Of a DNA stretch of 64,000 bases, positions 56,331 through 64,000 are shown one piece after another. The position numbers and the translations under genes were made by a program. Source of the DNA: Deltaproteobacteria bacterium. Lineage in GTDB: Bacteria; Myxococcota_A; UBA9160; PR03. The number at the start of each line of letters is the position of its first letter. The first letter of the stretch is position 1. The notes beneath the pieces are model-generated. The model did no database searches. It saw nothing but the letters and a program-made list of their open reading frames with translations, and was not told the origin of the DNA. The DNA lies in assembly GCA_035063765.1 (NCBI GenBank), contig JAPSFT010000004.1, positions 62,001 to 126,000 of the forward strand, in the 5' to 3' direction.

Positions 56331-57890
56331 CTACGGGACCTGCGCCTCGATCGCGAGCGACCAGCGTCCTCCGCGCGCCCAGCCCGCGACGAAGCGGCTT
56401 CCGCCCGGCGCGGCGACCCCGTGGACGCCGCGCAGCCCCGTGCTCGTGATCCGCGGCGAGGTCCCGAGCCCGGCGGGCCAGAAGACGAAGAAGCTCCGGC
56501 CGGGGCGCGCGTCGGTCCCGCTCGCCACGAAGCGCCCGGCCGCCGGATCCCACGCCACCGCCTCGATCGGCCCGGGCGCGGCGCGCAGCGCCGGCCGGCG
56601 CAGGGCCGCGACGAGATCCTCGCGCGGGCCGAGGATCTCGTTGCGCGCGCAGTCGACCGCGAAGAGCCCCCACACCTCGGGCACGCGGCCGGCGCGGGCG
56701 TCGCCGGCCTTGTGCGGATCGCCGCAGGCCTCGCGCCAGGTCCAGAGCGTCGCGCCGAAGCGGAAGGCATCCTGCAGCGACTGGTGGCGCTCGAAGTAGC
56801 CGTCGGCGGGATCGCTCGCGCGGCCGGGATCCCCGCCCCACTCGCCGGAGAAGACGGGCGCTCCGCCGTAGGCGGCGGCCTCGCTGCGCGCGCGCGCGAA
56901 GACCGCGGCGTCGAGCGGCTGGCCGTCGAGGCCGCCCTGGTAGACGTGGGGCGCGTAGACGATCTGGTCGTCGGCCGGGAAGGGCGCGGGCGCGCCGGTG
57001 CCGAAGCCCGCCCACAGGATCGAGGGCTCGAAGAACACGAGCCGGTGCGGGTGTCCCGCGCCGGTCTCGGCGGCGCGGATCGCGGCGAGCGCCTCGGCGA
57101 TGAAGTCGTCGAGCACGTCCACCCGGGTGTAGGCATTGGGCTCGTTCATCAGGTCGTAGCCCGCCACCGCGTCGAGCCGCGAGAAGCGCGCGGCGAGATG
57201 CGCGAGCATGCGCGCGTAGCGCGTGCGGATGCCGACGCCCCCGGGCCCCGGGGCATCGCGCCAGAAGGCGTCGAAGGCGGCCAGCACGGCGGGCGAGAGC
57301 TCGCGGATCTCGAGCGCGGCGCAGCGGGGCTCGCCACCGTCCTGCGTCGCCCAGGCGGGTGCGCCGTCCCAGCCGAAGGCCGGCGGGCCGGCCGTGCAGG
57401 CCTCGCCGGGGCGCGCGGCCAGGGTGGCGCTCCAGGCGTCCTGGTGCAGGTCGATCAGGGTGTAGATCCCGCGCTGCTCGAGCGTCCGGACGGCCGCCTC
57501 GACGGTGTCGAGGTAGGCTTCGTCGTAGACGCCCGGGGCGGGCTCGACCCGCGACCACGAGAGCAGGAGCCGCACCACGTTCCAGCCCATCCCGGCGATC
57601 GCGTCGGCATCGGCCGGCGGGAAGGGGTAGGTGGTGAAGAGGGCCGGATCGTAGGCCCAGTACTCGACGAAGGCGTTCACGTTGACACCCCGCAGGAGCA
57701 CCTCGCGGCCGTGCGCGTCGACGATGCGCCCGCCCGCCACCGGGTCCGGCTCGGCGCGGAGCGCGGGGAGCCGGAGGGCGGGCCGGCGGGGCTGCTCCGC
57801 GTCGGGCGGGGGCAGGCCCGGGATGCAGGCGCCGGGCCAGGCGCCGGAGGCGAGCCAGAGGAGCAGGGCAGCGAGCGAGATGCGGGTCAC
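56331..57890 (-). CDS. Glycoside hydrolase family 5 protein (endoglycoceramidase-like)
   Basis: 519 residues. The signal peptide or lipoprotein leader ends around Cys22 (GAWPGAC), which is not a perfect lipobox. The GH5 catalytic barrel (about 55-400) shows the acid/base Glu250 in YDLMNEP and the nucleophile Glu350 in FSGEWGG. HVYQ and WTWRE are also typical. A C-terminal beta domain (about 420-519) follows. The order, with [19 protein letters not shown] near the start, resembles bacterial endoglycoceramidase-like GH5 enzymes that act on glycolipids or beta-glucans; the substrate is not certain. It is convergent with the CopD-like gene. Confidence 0.85.
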   Translation of the reverse strand: MTRISLAALLLWLASGAWPGACIPGLPPPDAEQPRRPALRLPALRAEPDPVAGGRIVDAHGREVLLRGVNVNAFVEYWAYDPALFTTYPFPPADADAIAGMGWNVVRLLLSWSRVEPAPGVYDEAYLDTVEAAVRTLEQRGIYTLIDLHQDAWSATLAARPGEACTAGPPAFGWDGAPAWATQDGGEPRCAALEIRELSPAVLAAFDAFWRDAPGPGGVGIRTRYARMLAHLAARFSRLDAVAGYDLMNEPNAYTRVDVLDDFIAEALAAIRAAETGAGHPHRLVFFEPSILWAGFGTGAPAPFPADDQIVYAPHVYQGGLDGQPLDAAVFARARSEAAAYGGAPVFSGEWGGDPGRASDPADGYFERHQSLQDAFRFGATLWTWREACGDPHKAGDARAGRVPEVWGLFAVDCARNEILGPREDLVAALRRPALRAAPGPIEAVAWDPAAGRFVASGTDARPGRSFFVFWPAGLGTSPRITSTGLRGVHGVAAPGGSRFVAGWARGGRWSLAIEAQVP

Positions 57891-58027
57891 AGGGGCCTCA
57901 CGGGTCCGCCAGCCTAACCCACCCGCGCCGCGGACCCCCGGAGCGGTCGAATCGGGATCGCCCGGAGCGTCACTCGGGCAGAGCCATCCGCGAACGCCCG
58001 GGAGTGCCCGGGGCGAAAGGAGGAGCC

Positions 58028-59140
58028 ATGGCCGCGGTTCGCATCCTGGTCGGCACCCGCAAGGGCGCCTTCGTCCTGAGCGCGGACGGCCGGCGCCGGT
58101 CCTGGGACGTGAGCGGGCCGCACTTCGCGGGCTGGGAGGTCTACCACCTGAAGGGCTCTCCGGCCGACCCCGAGCGGATCTACGCCTCGCAGTCGAGCTC
58201 CTGGTTCGGCCAGGTGATCCAGCGCTCCGACGACGGCGGCCGGAGCTGGCGCCCGATGGGCAACGAGTTCCGCTACGAGGGCGACCCCGGCACCCACCAG
58301 TGGTACGACGGCACGCCGCACCCGTGGGCGTTCGCGCGCGTCTGGCACCTCGAGCCCGCGCCGGCCGATCCGGACGTGGTGTACGCGGGCGTCGAGGACG
58401 CGGCGCTCTTCCGCTCCCGCGACGGCGCCGCCACCTGGCAGGAGCTGCCCGGCCTGCGCGCCTGCTCGGGCCCGCTCTGGCAGCCCGGCGCCGGCGGGAT
58501 GTGCCTGCACACGATCCTGCTCGATCGCGGCCGCCCCGGGCGGATCGTGATCGCGATCTCCTCGGCCGGCGTCTTCCGCAGCGACGACGAGGGCAAGAGC
58601 TGGCGTCCGATCAACCGCGGTCTGGTCTCCGCCCAGATCCCGGACCCGACCGCCGAGGTCGGCCACTGCGTGCACCGCCTGGCATTCCACCCGGCGCGGC
58701 CCGACGTGCTCTTCATGCAGAAGCACTGGGACGTGATGCGCAGCGACGACGCCGGCGAGAGCTGGCGCGAGGTCAGCGGCAACCTGCCGACCGACTTCGG
58801 CTTCCCGATCGAGGTGCACGCGCACGAGCCCGACACGGTGTACGTCGTGCCGCTCGAGAGCGACTCCGAGCGCTATCCGCGCGGCGGGCAGCTGCGGGTC
58901 TACCGCAGCCGCACGGGCGGCGGGGAGTGGGAGGCGCTCACGAGCGGGCTCCCGCAGAGCCACTGCTACGTGAACGTGCTGCGCGACGCGATGGCCGTCG
59001 ACGCGCTCGAGCCGTGCGGGGTGTACTTCGGGACCACGGGCGGGCAGGTCTACGGCTCGGCAAACGCCGGGGACGACTGGGAGCCGATCGTGCGGGACCT
59101 GCCGCCCGTGCTCTCGGTCGAGGTCCAGACGCTGCGATGA
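58028..59140 (+). CDS. Beta-propeller with six Asp boxes (BNR/sialidase-like repeat)
   Basis: 370 residues, without signal peptide. Six Asp-box motifs (SxDxGxxWxx type) are visible: [40 protein letters not shown] and SANAGDDW. They mark beta-propeller blades. Databases call such proteins exo-sialidase-like or WD40/YVTN/BNR-like, but the catalytic Arg triad and Tyr/Glu pair of sialidases are not recognised, so no glycosidase activity is claimed. The ATG at 58028 follows AAGGAGGAGCC. It overlaps the MoaD-like gene by four bases, so the two are surely made together. Confidence 0.8.
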   Translation: MAAVRILVGTRKGAFVLSADGRRRSWDVSGPHFAGWEVYHLKGSPADPERIYASQSSSWFGQVIQRSDDGGRSWRPMGNEFRYEGDPGTHQWYDGTPHPWAFARVWHLEPAPADPDVVYAGVEDAALFRSRDGAATWQELPGLRACSGPLWQPGAGGMCLHTILLDRGRPGRIVIAISSAGVFRSDDEGKSWRPINRGLVSAQIPDPTAEVGHCVHRLAFHPARPDVLFMQKHWDVMRSDDAGESWREVSGNLPTDFGFPIEVHAHEPDTVYVVPLESDSERYPRGGQLRVYRSRTGGGEWEALTSGLPQSHCYVNVLRDAMAVDALEPCGVYFGTTGGQVYGSANAGDDWEPIVRDLPPVLSVEVQTLR

Positions 59141-59433
59141 TCCGGGTCGCGCTGCCCGCCCACCTGCGGACGCTCGCGCGGGTGCGCGGCGAGGTCGAGC
59201 TCGAGGTGGCGGCCCCGGTGACCGCGCGGGCGGTCCTCGATGCCCTCGAGGCGTGCTATCCGATGCTGCGCGGGACGATCCGCGATCACGCGACCCTGCG
59301 CCGCCGCGCCTACGTGCGCTACTTCGCGTGTCGCGAGGATCTCTCGCACGCATCACCCGACGAGCCGCTGCCCGAGGCCGTCGCGAGCGGCGCCGAGCCC
59401 TTCCGGATCCTCGGCGCGATGGCGGGCGGCTAG
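59137..59433 (+). CDS. MoaD/ThiS-like sulfur-carrier protein
   Basis: 98 residues with a ubiquitin-like beta-grasp fold. It begins [15 protein letters not shown] and ends in ILGAMAGG, the C-terminal Gly-Gly that is activated and thiocarboxylated in MoaD, ThiS and related carriers. No E1-like activating enzyme or molybdopterin synthase subunit is nearby. It overlaps the propeller gene (ATGA). The tail length is right for a working carrier. Confidence 0.75.
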   Translation: MIRVALPAHLRTLARVRGEVELEVAAPVTARAVLDALEACYPMLRGTIRDHATLRRRAYVRYFACREDLSHASPDEPLPEAVASGAEPFRILGAMAGG

Positions 59434-59451
59434 TCGAGAGGAGGGGAATCC

Positions 59452-60012
59452 TTGCCGAAGAGCATCCAGACCATCGGGATCGCGACGGTCGCGGTCGTCA
59501 CGATCCTGGCCCTCTTCGTGGCGCTCCAGCCGGCGGACTTCCGGATCGAGCGCTCGGTCACGATCGCGGCGCCGAGCCAGGCGATCTACGGCTACGTGAA
59601 CGACCTGCGGGCCATGGAGGCCTGGTCTCCGTACGCGAAGATGGACCTCGCACAGGTCAACACCTACAGCGGTCCCGCGACGGGCGTGGGCGCCACCTGC
59701 GACTGGCAGGGGGGCCAGGCCGGGCGCGGGCGCATGACCATCGTCGGCGCCGAGCCCGGCCGCGAGGTGGACCTGCGGCTCGAGTTCTTCGAGCCGCTCG
59801 AGACCACCAACCGCGTCCGCTTCACGCTGGCCCCGGCCGACGGCGCGACGCGCGTCACCTGGAGCATGGAGGGCCACAACGGCTTCGTGGGCAAGGCCCT
59901 GGGGCTCCTCCTCGACATGGACCGGATGGTGGGCGCCGAGTTCGAGAAGGGCCTGACCGCGCTGAAGGCGCTCGTCGAGTCGGCGGGGCACCCGGGCGAG
60001 GAGCGGCCATGA
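59452..60012 (+). CDS. SRPBCC (polyketide cyclase/START-like) protein
   Basis: 186 residues. A membrane-anchor-like helix (about 8-28) leads to a SRPBCC fold beginning DFRIERSVTIAAPSQAIYGY and ending at a long helix (about 150-175). Members bind hydrophobic ligands; no ligand can be named. The TTG start at 59452 has GAGAGGAGGGGAATCC before it. It lies 18 bases after the MoaD-like gene and overlaps the YCII gene by four bases. Confidence 0.8.
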   Translation: MPKSIQTIGIATVAVVTILALFVALQPADFRIERSVTIAAPSQAIYGYVNDLRAMEAWSPYAKMDLAQVNTYSGPATGVGATCDWQGGQAGRGRMTIVGAEPGREVDLRLEFFEPLETTNRVRFTLAPADGATRVTWSMEGHNGFVGKALGLLLDMDRMVGAEFEKGLTALKALVESAGHPGEERP

Positions 60013-60338
60013 GATACGCGCTGATGGTCTACGAGGGCGAGCCGGTGGAGGCGGCGGGCGAGCGGACGCCGACCTGCGCCGTCTGCGTGGAGGCGATGCG
60101 CCGGGCCGGGGTCTACGTGGCCGGCGATCGCCTGCGCGGGGTCGCGACGGCCACGACCCTGCGCATCAGCGGCAACCGCACCCGGCTCGTCGACGGGCCC
60201 TACGCCGAGACCCCGGAGCAGCTCGGCGCCTTCCACGTCATCGACGTCCCCGACCTCGACGCGGCGCTCGCGTGGGCGGCGCGCTGTCCGAGTGCGAGCC
60301 GCGGCGCGGTCGAGGTCCGTCCGGTGTTGCCTACCTAG
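60009..60338 (+). CDS. YCII/DGPF-family protein
   Basis: 109 residues. It begins MRYALMVYEGEPVE and has the motif VDGPYAETPEQLGAF, the DGPF/Y signature. Such proteins are the regular companions of ECF42-type sigma factors, one of which lies at 61346-62650, but here a LysR gene stands between. The stop overlaps the end of the convergent LysR gene by eight bases. ATG overlaps the SRPBCC stop (ATGA). Confidence 0.88.
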   Translation: MRYALMVYEGEPVEAAGERTPTCAVCVEAMRRAGVYVAGDRLRGVATATTLRISGNRTRLVDGPYAETPEQLGAFHVIDVPDLDAALAWAARCPSASRGAVEVRPVLPT

Positions 60339-61263
60339 CCGGGGCGGGACCCTCGAAGCGGTCCCAGACGGGCTCGGGGCCGAGCTCCCCGGCGAGGTAG
60401 TCGATCAGCGCGCGCACCTTCGGCGACGGGTGGCGGCTCTGGGGGTAGATCGCGAAGGCGCTGGCCTCGAGCAGGAGCTGGTCGGGCAGGATGCGGACCA
60501 GACGCCCCGCCTGGAGATCCTCGCCGACCAGGTACGTCGGCAGGCAGACGATTCCGTGTCCGAGGATGGCAACCCGGCGCAGCGCGTCGCCGTTGTCGAC
60601 CTGGAGGTCTCCCTGGAGCCGCAGCGGGCGCCGCCCGCGGGCCAGCATCTGGCGCCAGGGCGAGGCGCCCAGCCCGAGGCAGTTGTGCCTCTCGAGCTGG
60701 GCGGGCGAACACACGCTCCCGCTCCGCTCGAGATAGGCGGGGGCGGCGCACACGACGAAGCGGATCGGGCACAGCCGCCGCTGCACGAGGGTCGCGTCGG
60801 ACAGGCGCCCGCTGATGCGCAGCGCGAGGTCGAACTTCTCGCCGACGAGGTCCACCATGCGATCGGTGAGATCCATCCGCACCCGCACCTTCGGATGGCG
60901 CGCGAGGAAGGTGGGCAGGCGCGGGGCGATCTGGAACTGGCCGAACGAGACCGCGGTGGCGAGCCGGATCTCACCGCGCGGCTCCGCCTGCAGCTCGCCC
61001 ACCGAGCGCTCCGCTTGCTCGGCCTCCTCCGCGACCCGCAGGCAACCCGCGTAGAAGACCGCGCCGATCTCGGTGAGGCTCATGCTGCGCGTCGTGCGGC
61101 GCAGGAGCTGGGCTCCGAGCCGCCGCTCGAGGCGGCCCACGTCGCGGCTCACCGAGGCCTTCGAAAGCCCGAGCCGGCGGGCGGCCTCCGTGAAGCTCCC
61201 CGTCGCGACCACCTCCGCGAAGACCAGCATCGAGGCCGCATGGCGGCGCACGTCCGTTGCCAT
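60331..61263 (-). CDS. LysR-family transcriptional regulator
   Basis: 310 residues. The winged helix (about 12-70) carries FAEVVATGSFTEAARRLGLS and KASVSRDVGRLERRLGAQLL, the LysR pattern. A periplasmic-binding-type effector domain follows (about 100-300, LATAVSFGQFQIAPRLPTFL, LLEASAFAIYPQSRHPSPKV). It is of the DsdC/CrgA-like group in which RRTTRSMSLTEIG is typical. It starts 82 bases from the divergent sigma factor gene, so it may control that gene. The frame is open 39 codons upstream of the ATG at 61263, but that part has no homology. It is convergent with the YCII gene. Confidence 0.9.
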   Translation of the reverse strand: MATDVRRHAASMLVFAEVVATGSFTEAARRLGLSKASVSRDVGRLERRLGAQLLRRTTRSMSLTEIGAVFYAGCLRVAEEAEQAERSVGELQAEPRGEIRLATAVSFGQFQIAPRLPTFLARHPKVRVRMDLTDRMVDLVGEKFDLALRISGRLSDATLVQRRLCPIRFVVCAAPAYLERSGSVCSPAQLERHNCLGLGASPWRQMLARGRRPLRLQGDLQVDNGDALRRVAILGHGIVCLPTYLVGEDLQAGRLVRILPDQLLLEASAFAIYPQSRHPSPKVRALIDYLAGELGPEPVWDRFEGPAPAR

Positions 61264-61345
61264 GGCGGAACAATCATATCCAGCACTGGTGATTGTCCCA
61301 CTGCCGTCATGGCGGCAAGCTGCCCTCCTGCCCGGGAGGACCCGC

Positions 61346-62650
61346 GTGACCGCTCCGAGGCCCTTGCCGACAGCCGACACCCGCCGCGCCAGCCCCGGCG
61401 CGGATCGCGCGGCCCGCGCCGCCGCGGAGGCGGTGGCTCGCCGCAGCTACGGCAAGCTCGTTGCCCTGCTCGCCGCCCGGACCCGGGACGTGACGGCCGC
61501 CGAGGATGCGCTCGCCGAGGCCTTCGCGGCTGCCCTCGTCGCCTGGCCGGCCCAGGGTGTGCCGCGCAGCCCCGAGGGCTGGCTCTCGACCGTCGCCCGC
61601 CGCAAGTGGATCGACGCCGCGCGTCGGCGCCGCCGGGCGGAGGAGGCCGGGGGTCATCTCCGCCTCCTCGCCGACGAGCTCGCCGCCGCTGCCGGGGAGG
61701 GCCGCGCGCTGCCCGACGAGCGCTTGCCGCTCCTCTTCGCCTGCGCCCACCCCGCGCTCGACCCGGGCGTCCGCGCGCCGCTGATCCTGCAGGCGGTCCT
61801 CGGCTTCGACGCGGCCACGATCGGCTCGGCCTTCCTCGTCCCGCCCGCGACGATGAGCCAGCGGCTGGTCCGCGCCAAGCGCAAGATCCGCGACGCGGGG
61901 ATCCCGTTCCACGTGCCCGAGGGCGCCGACGTCGCGGCCCGCCTCGACGCCGTCCTGGATGCGATCCATGCCGCCTTCGCCATGGGCGGGGCGGAGCCGG
62001 CCGGGGCTGCGCTCGAACGGCGCAACCTCGCCGGGGACGCGATCTGGCTCGGCCGGCTCGTCGTTTCGCTCCTCCCGGAGGAGCCCGAGGCGCTCGGCCT
62101 GCTCGCGCGGATGCTCTACGCACGATCGCGTTGGAGGGCGGAGCGCGACGCGGCGGGCGCCTACGTGCCGCTCGCGGAGCAGGATCCCGCCGCCTGGGAC
62201 GCGGCGGCGATCGAGGAGGCGGAGGCGCTGCTCGCGCGCGCACGCGCGCTGCCGGGTCCGGACGGGCATCATCGGCTCGCGGCGGCGGTGGAGGCGGCCC
62301 ACGCGGCGAGGCGCCACACGGGCCGCACCGACTGGCCCGCGATCGCCCGCCTCTACGATGCGCTCCTCCCGAGGGCCGGCTCCCCGGCCGTCGCCGTCGA
62401 GCGTGCTCTCGCCCGGGCCGAGGTCTACGGTCCGCCCGCCGGGCTGGCGGCCCTCGACGCGCTGGCCGGCGACCCGCGCGTGGCGGGCTACCCGCCGTAT
62501 TGGGCTGCCCGCGCCGGGCTCCTCGCGCGCGCGCACGAGACCGGGCGCGCCCTTGCGGCCTACGGGCGCGCGATCGGGCTCGAGCGGGACCCCGCCGTTC
62601 GCCGCTTCTTCGAGCGCCGCCGCTCGGAGACCGCGAGACGAAACCCCTGA
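61346..62650 (+). CDS. ECF42-like sigma factor with long C-terminal domain
   Basis: 434 residues. The sigma-2 region lies at about 30-95 (SYGKLVALLAARTRDVTAAE, WPAQGVPRSPEGWLSTVARR). The sigma-4 region (about 130-195) has ATIGSAFLVPPATMSQRLVR, a helix-turn-helix. The C-terminal half is helical, with TPR-like repeats (EALGLLARMLYARSRWRAER and further pairs). This is the architecture of ECF42 sigma factors, which have no anti-sigma factor and usually pair with a DGPF/YCII protein. The GTG start at 61346 follows GGGAGGACCCGC. The divergent LysR gene shares the promoter region (61264-61345). Confidence 0.88.
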   Translation: MTAPRPLPTADTRRASPGADRAARAAAEAVARRSYGKLVALLAARTRDVTAAEDALAEAFAAALVAWPAQGVPRSPEGWLSTVARRKWIDAARRRRRAEEAGGHLRLLADELAAAAGEGRALPDERLPLLFACAHPALDPGVRAPLILQAVLGFDAATIGSAFLVPPATMSQRLVRAKRKIRDAGIPFHVPEGADVAARLDAVLDAIHAAFAMGGAEPAGAALERRNLAGDAIWLGRLVVSLLPEEPEALGLLARMLYARSRWRAERDAAGAYVPLAEQDPAAWDAAAIEEAEALLARARALPGPDGHHRLAAAVEAAHAARRHTGRTDWPAIARLYDALLPRAGSPAVAVERALARAEVYGPPAGLAALDALAGDPRVAGYPPYWAARAGLLARAHETGRALAAYGRAIGLERDPAVRRFFERRRSETARRNP

Positions 62651-62801
62651 CCAGCGCGCGCCGGCGGATCCGCGGCTCGTCCGGAGCCGCGCCGCGCCGT
62701 ATCGTGTCGCCGATCCGGTACCAGGCCAACGGCCGGCCGGAGCGCTCGGGAGCCGGGGAGCGAAGTCGCGGGAGGGGCCTTGTGATGCGCGGAGCGGAGC
62801 G

Positions 62802-64000
62802 GTGAGCGCGACCGGGCCGGACGAGCGTTCCGAGGCGGTCTCGGGCGCCGATCTCGCCGATGCGTGGCCCTTCCTCGATGCCGCCGAGCGCTCCGAGGGC
62901 TTCCGGATGCTCGCCTCGGAGGAGGCCAGCGACCTGTTCCAGGGCCTCGGCGCCCGCGAGCAGGCGGCGCTGCTCGCGGCGCTCTCGCGCGCGGAACGCC
63001 AGCTCTGGGTCCGCCAGCTCGCCCCCGACGACGCGGCCGACGTGCTGCAGGAGGCCGGCGAGGAGGCGCGCGCCGAGCTGCTCCAGCTGATCGACCCCGA
63101 GACGCGCCGCGAGGTGACGGCGCTGCTCGCCTACGCCGAGGACGCCGCCGGCGGCCTGATGAGCCCGCGCTATGCGCGCCTGCGCGCCGAGATGCGCGTC
63201 GACGAGGCGATCAGCTATCTGCGCCGCCAGGCCCGGACCCAGCTCGAGACGATCTACTACATCTACGTGCTCGACGCCGAGCAGCGCCTGAGCGGCGTCG
63301 TCTCGTTCCGCGAGCTCTTCGCCGCCTCGCCCGAGAAGACCGTGCGCGACGTCATGCACACGGACGTCGTCCGGGTGCCCGACGACATGGACCAGGAGGC
63401 CGTCTCGCAGGTCTTCGCGGAGTCGGACCTGATGGCGGTGCCGGTGGTGGACGCCGAGGGCCGCATCAAGGGCATCGTGACCGTCGACGACATCGTCGAC
63501 GTCGTGCGCGAGGAGGCCACCGAGGACATCCAGAAGATCGGCGGCACCTCGGCCCTCGACGCGCCCTACCTCGAGGTGGGCCTGCTCGGGATGGTACGCA
63601 AGCGCGTCTTCTGGCTCGCGATCCTCTTCCTGGGCTCGCTGCTCACCGCGACCGTGATCGGCTACTACGAGGACGCCATCGGGCGCGCGGTGGTGCTGGC
63701 GCTCTTCATCCCCCTGATCATCTCGAGCGGGGGCAACTCCGGCTCGCAGGCGACGACCCTGGTGATCCGGGCGCTCGCGATCGGCGAGCTGCGGCTGCGC
63801 GACTGGTGGCGGGTGCTCCTGAAGGAGCTGGGATCGGGGCTCGCGCTCGGCGCGATCCTCGGCGCGATCGGCTTCGTGCGCGTGTGGCTGTGGCCGGGGC
63901 CGGGCGCGCCGGTCGGGGAGGCCGAGCGGATCGCGCTGGTGGTGTCGGCGAGCCTGGTCGGGATCGTGCTGTGGGGCTCGCTCGTCGGCGCCATGCTGCC
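62802..64000 (+). CDS. mgtE: MgtE-type magnesium transporter, partial
   Basis: The first 399 codons are present and the gene runs past the right edge. A short N-terminal domain (about 15-125) is followed by two CBS domains (about 130-250, TVRDVMHTDVVRVPDDMDQE and AVPVVDAEGRIKGIVTVDD) and the start of the membrane domain (about 275 on). It holds LFIPLIISSGGNSGSQATTL, the conserved pore and Mg2+ site of the MgtE family. The GTG start at 62802 follows GCGGAGCGGAGCG. MgtE takes up Mg2+ and is closed when the cytoplasmic domain fills with Mg2+. Confidence 0.93.
   Translation, partial: MSATGPDERSEAVSGADLADAWPFLDAAERSEGFRMLASEEASDLFQGLGAREQAALLAALSRAERQLWVRQLAPDDAADVLQEAGEEARAELLQLIDPETRREVTALLAYAEDAAGGLMSPRYARLRAEMRVDEAISYLRRQARTQLETIYYIYVLDAEQRLSGVVSFRELFAASPEKTVRDVMHTDVVRVPDDMDQEAVSQVFAESDLMAVPVVDAEGRIKGIVTVDDIVDVVREEATEDIQKIGGTSALDAPYLEVGLLGMVRKRVFWLAILFLGSLLTATVIGYYEDAIGRAVVLALFIPLIISSGGNSGSQATTLVIRALAIGELRLRDWWRVLLKELGSGLALGAILGAIGFVRVWLWPGPGAPVGEAERIALVVSASLVGIVLWGSLVGAML

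Overview
The window is very GC-rich throughout, with dense, often overlapping genes and many GTG or TTG starts. It reads as the chromosome of a high-GC deltaproteobacterial-type lineage (Myxococcota, Desulfobacterota or Binatota-like). The main reasons are a large type IV pilus (T4P) locus with PilS/PilR and NtrC-type regulators, the classic pilMNOPQ-aroK-aroB order, a Roadblock/LC7 protein, and several outer-membrane or periplasmic lipoproteins. The exact taxon cannot be fixed from this sequence alone.

Layout. 1-1168: start of a secreted protein gene running off the left edge, a small XRE regulator with a candidate operator, and non-coding sequence. 1169-9078: a rightward gene train made of a fused RsmD-CoaD, a phosphohexomutase, CoaBC, then NfeD, slipin, HflK and HflC; all junctions overlap by 1-4 bases except the one before coaBC. 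9114-12300: a leftward LptF/LptG-type permease, then ribF and a flippase-like membrane protein. 12382-36370: the T4P region. It holds pilB-pilT-pilC-pilS-pilR, a second sensor kinase, the minor pilins and PilY1 (fimT-pilV-pilW-pilX-pilY1), a small exported protein, a lipoprotein with Ig/cadherin-like repeats, an oppositely oriented NtrC-type regulator, a small XRE-type regulator, and pilMNOPQ closed by a strong terminator. No major pilin gene (pilA) is present. 36384-44002: fused AroK-AroB, a small TPR-like protein, a Roadblock/LC7 protein, a 1171-residue TPR/acidic protein and an ExeA-like AAA protein whose Walker A lysine is replaced. I consider this the most interesting block.

44058-48908: two mechanistically unrelated sulfatases facing each other, one formylglycine type and one metallo-beta-lactamase type, plus a small periplasmic protein. 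49045-49840: tRNA-Gly(CCC), followed by two decayed gene pieces that look like an old integration scar. 49967-60338: scattered metabolic and surface genes (WS/DGAT acyltransferase, glyoxalase-like, VWA protein, carotenoid oxygenase, CopD-like membrane protein, GH5 hydrolase, an Asp-box beta-propeller with a MoaD-like protein, SRPBCC and DGPF/YCII proteins). 60331-62650: a LysR regulator and an ECF42-like sigma factor with a long C-terminal domain. 62802-64000: the start of an MgtE magnesium transporter running off the right edge.

How the genes fit together. CoaD and CoaBC supply three steps of coenzyme A synthesis. The SPFH/NfeD genes form a membrane quality-control set. PilB/T/C, M/N/O/P/Q and the minor pilin operon make up nearly the whole T4P machine, with three dedicated regulators. 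The genes after aroKB probably serve pilus- or polarity-related envelope work, which is inferred only from position and domains.
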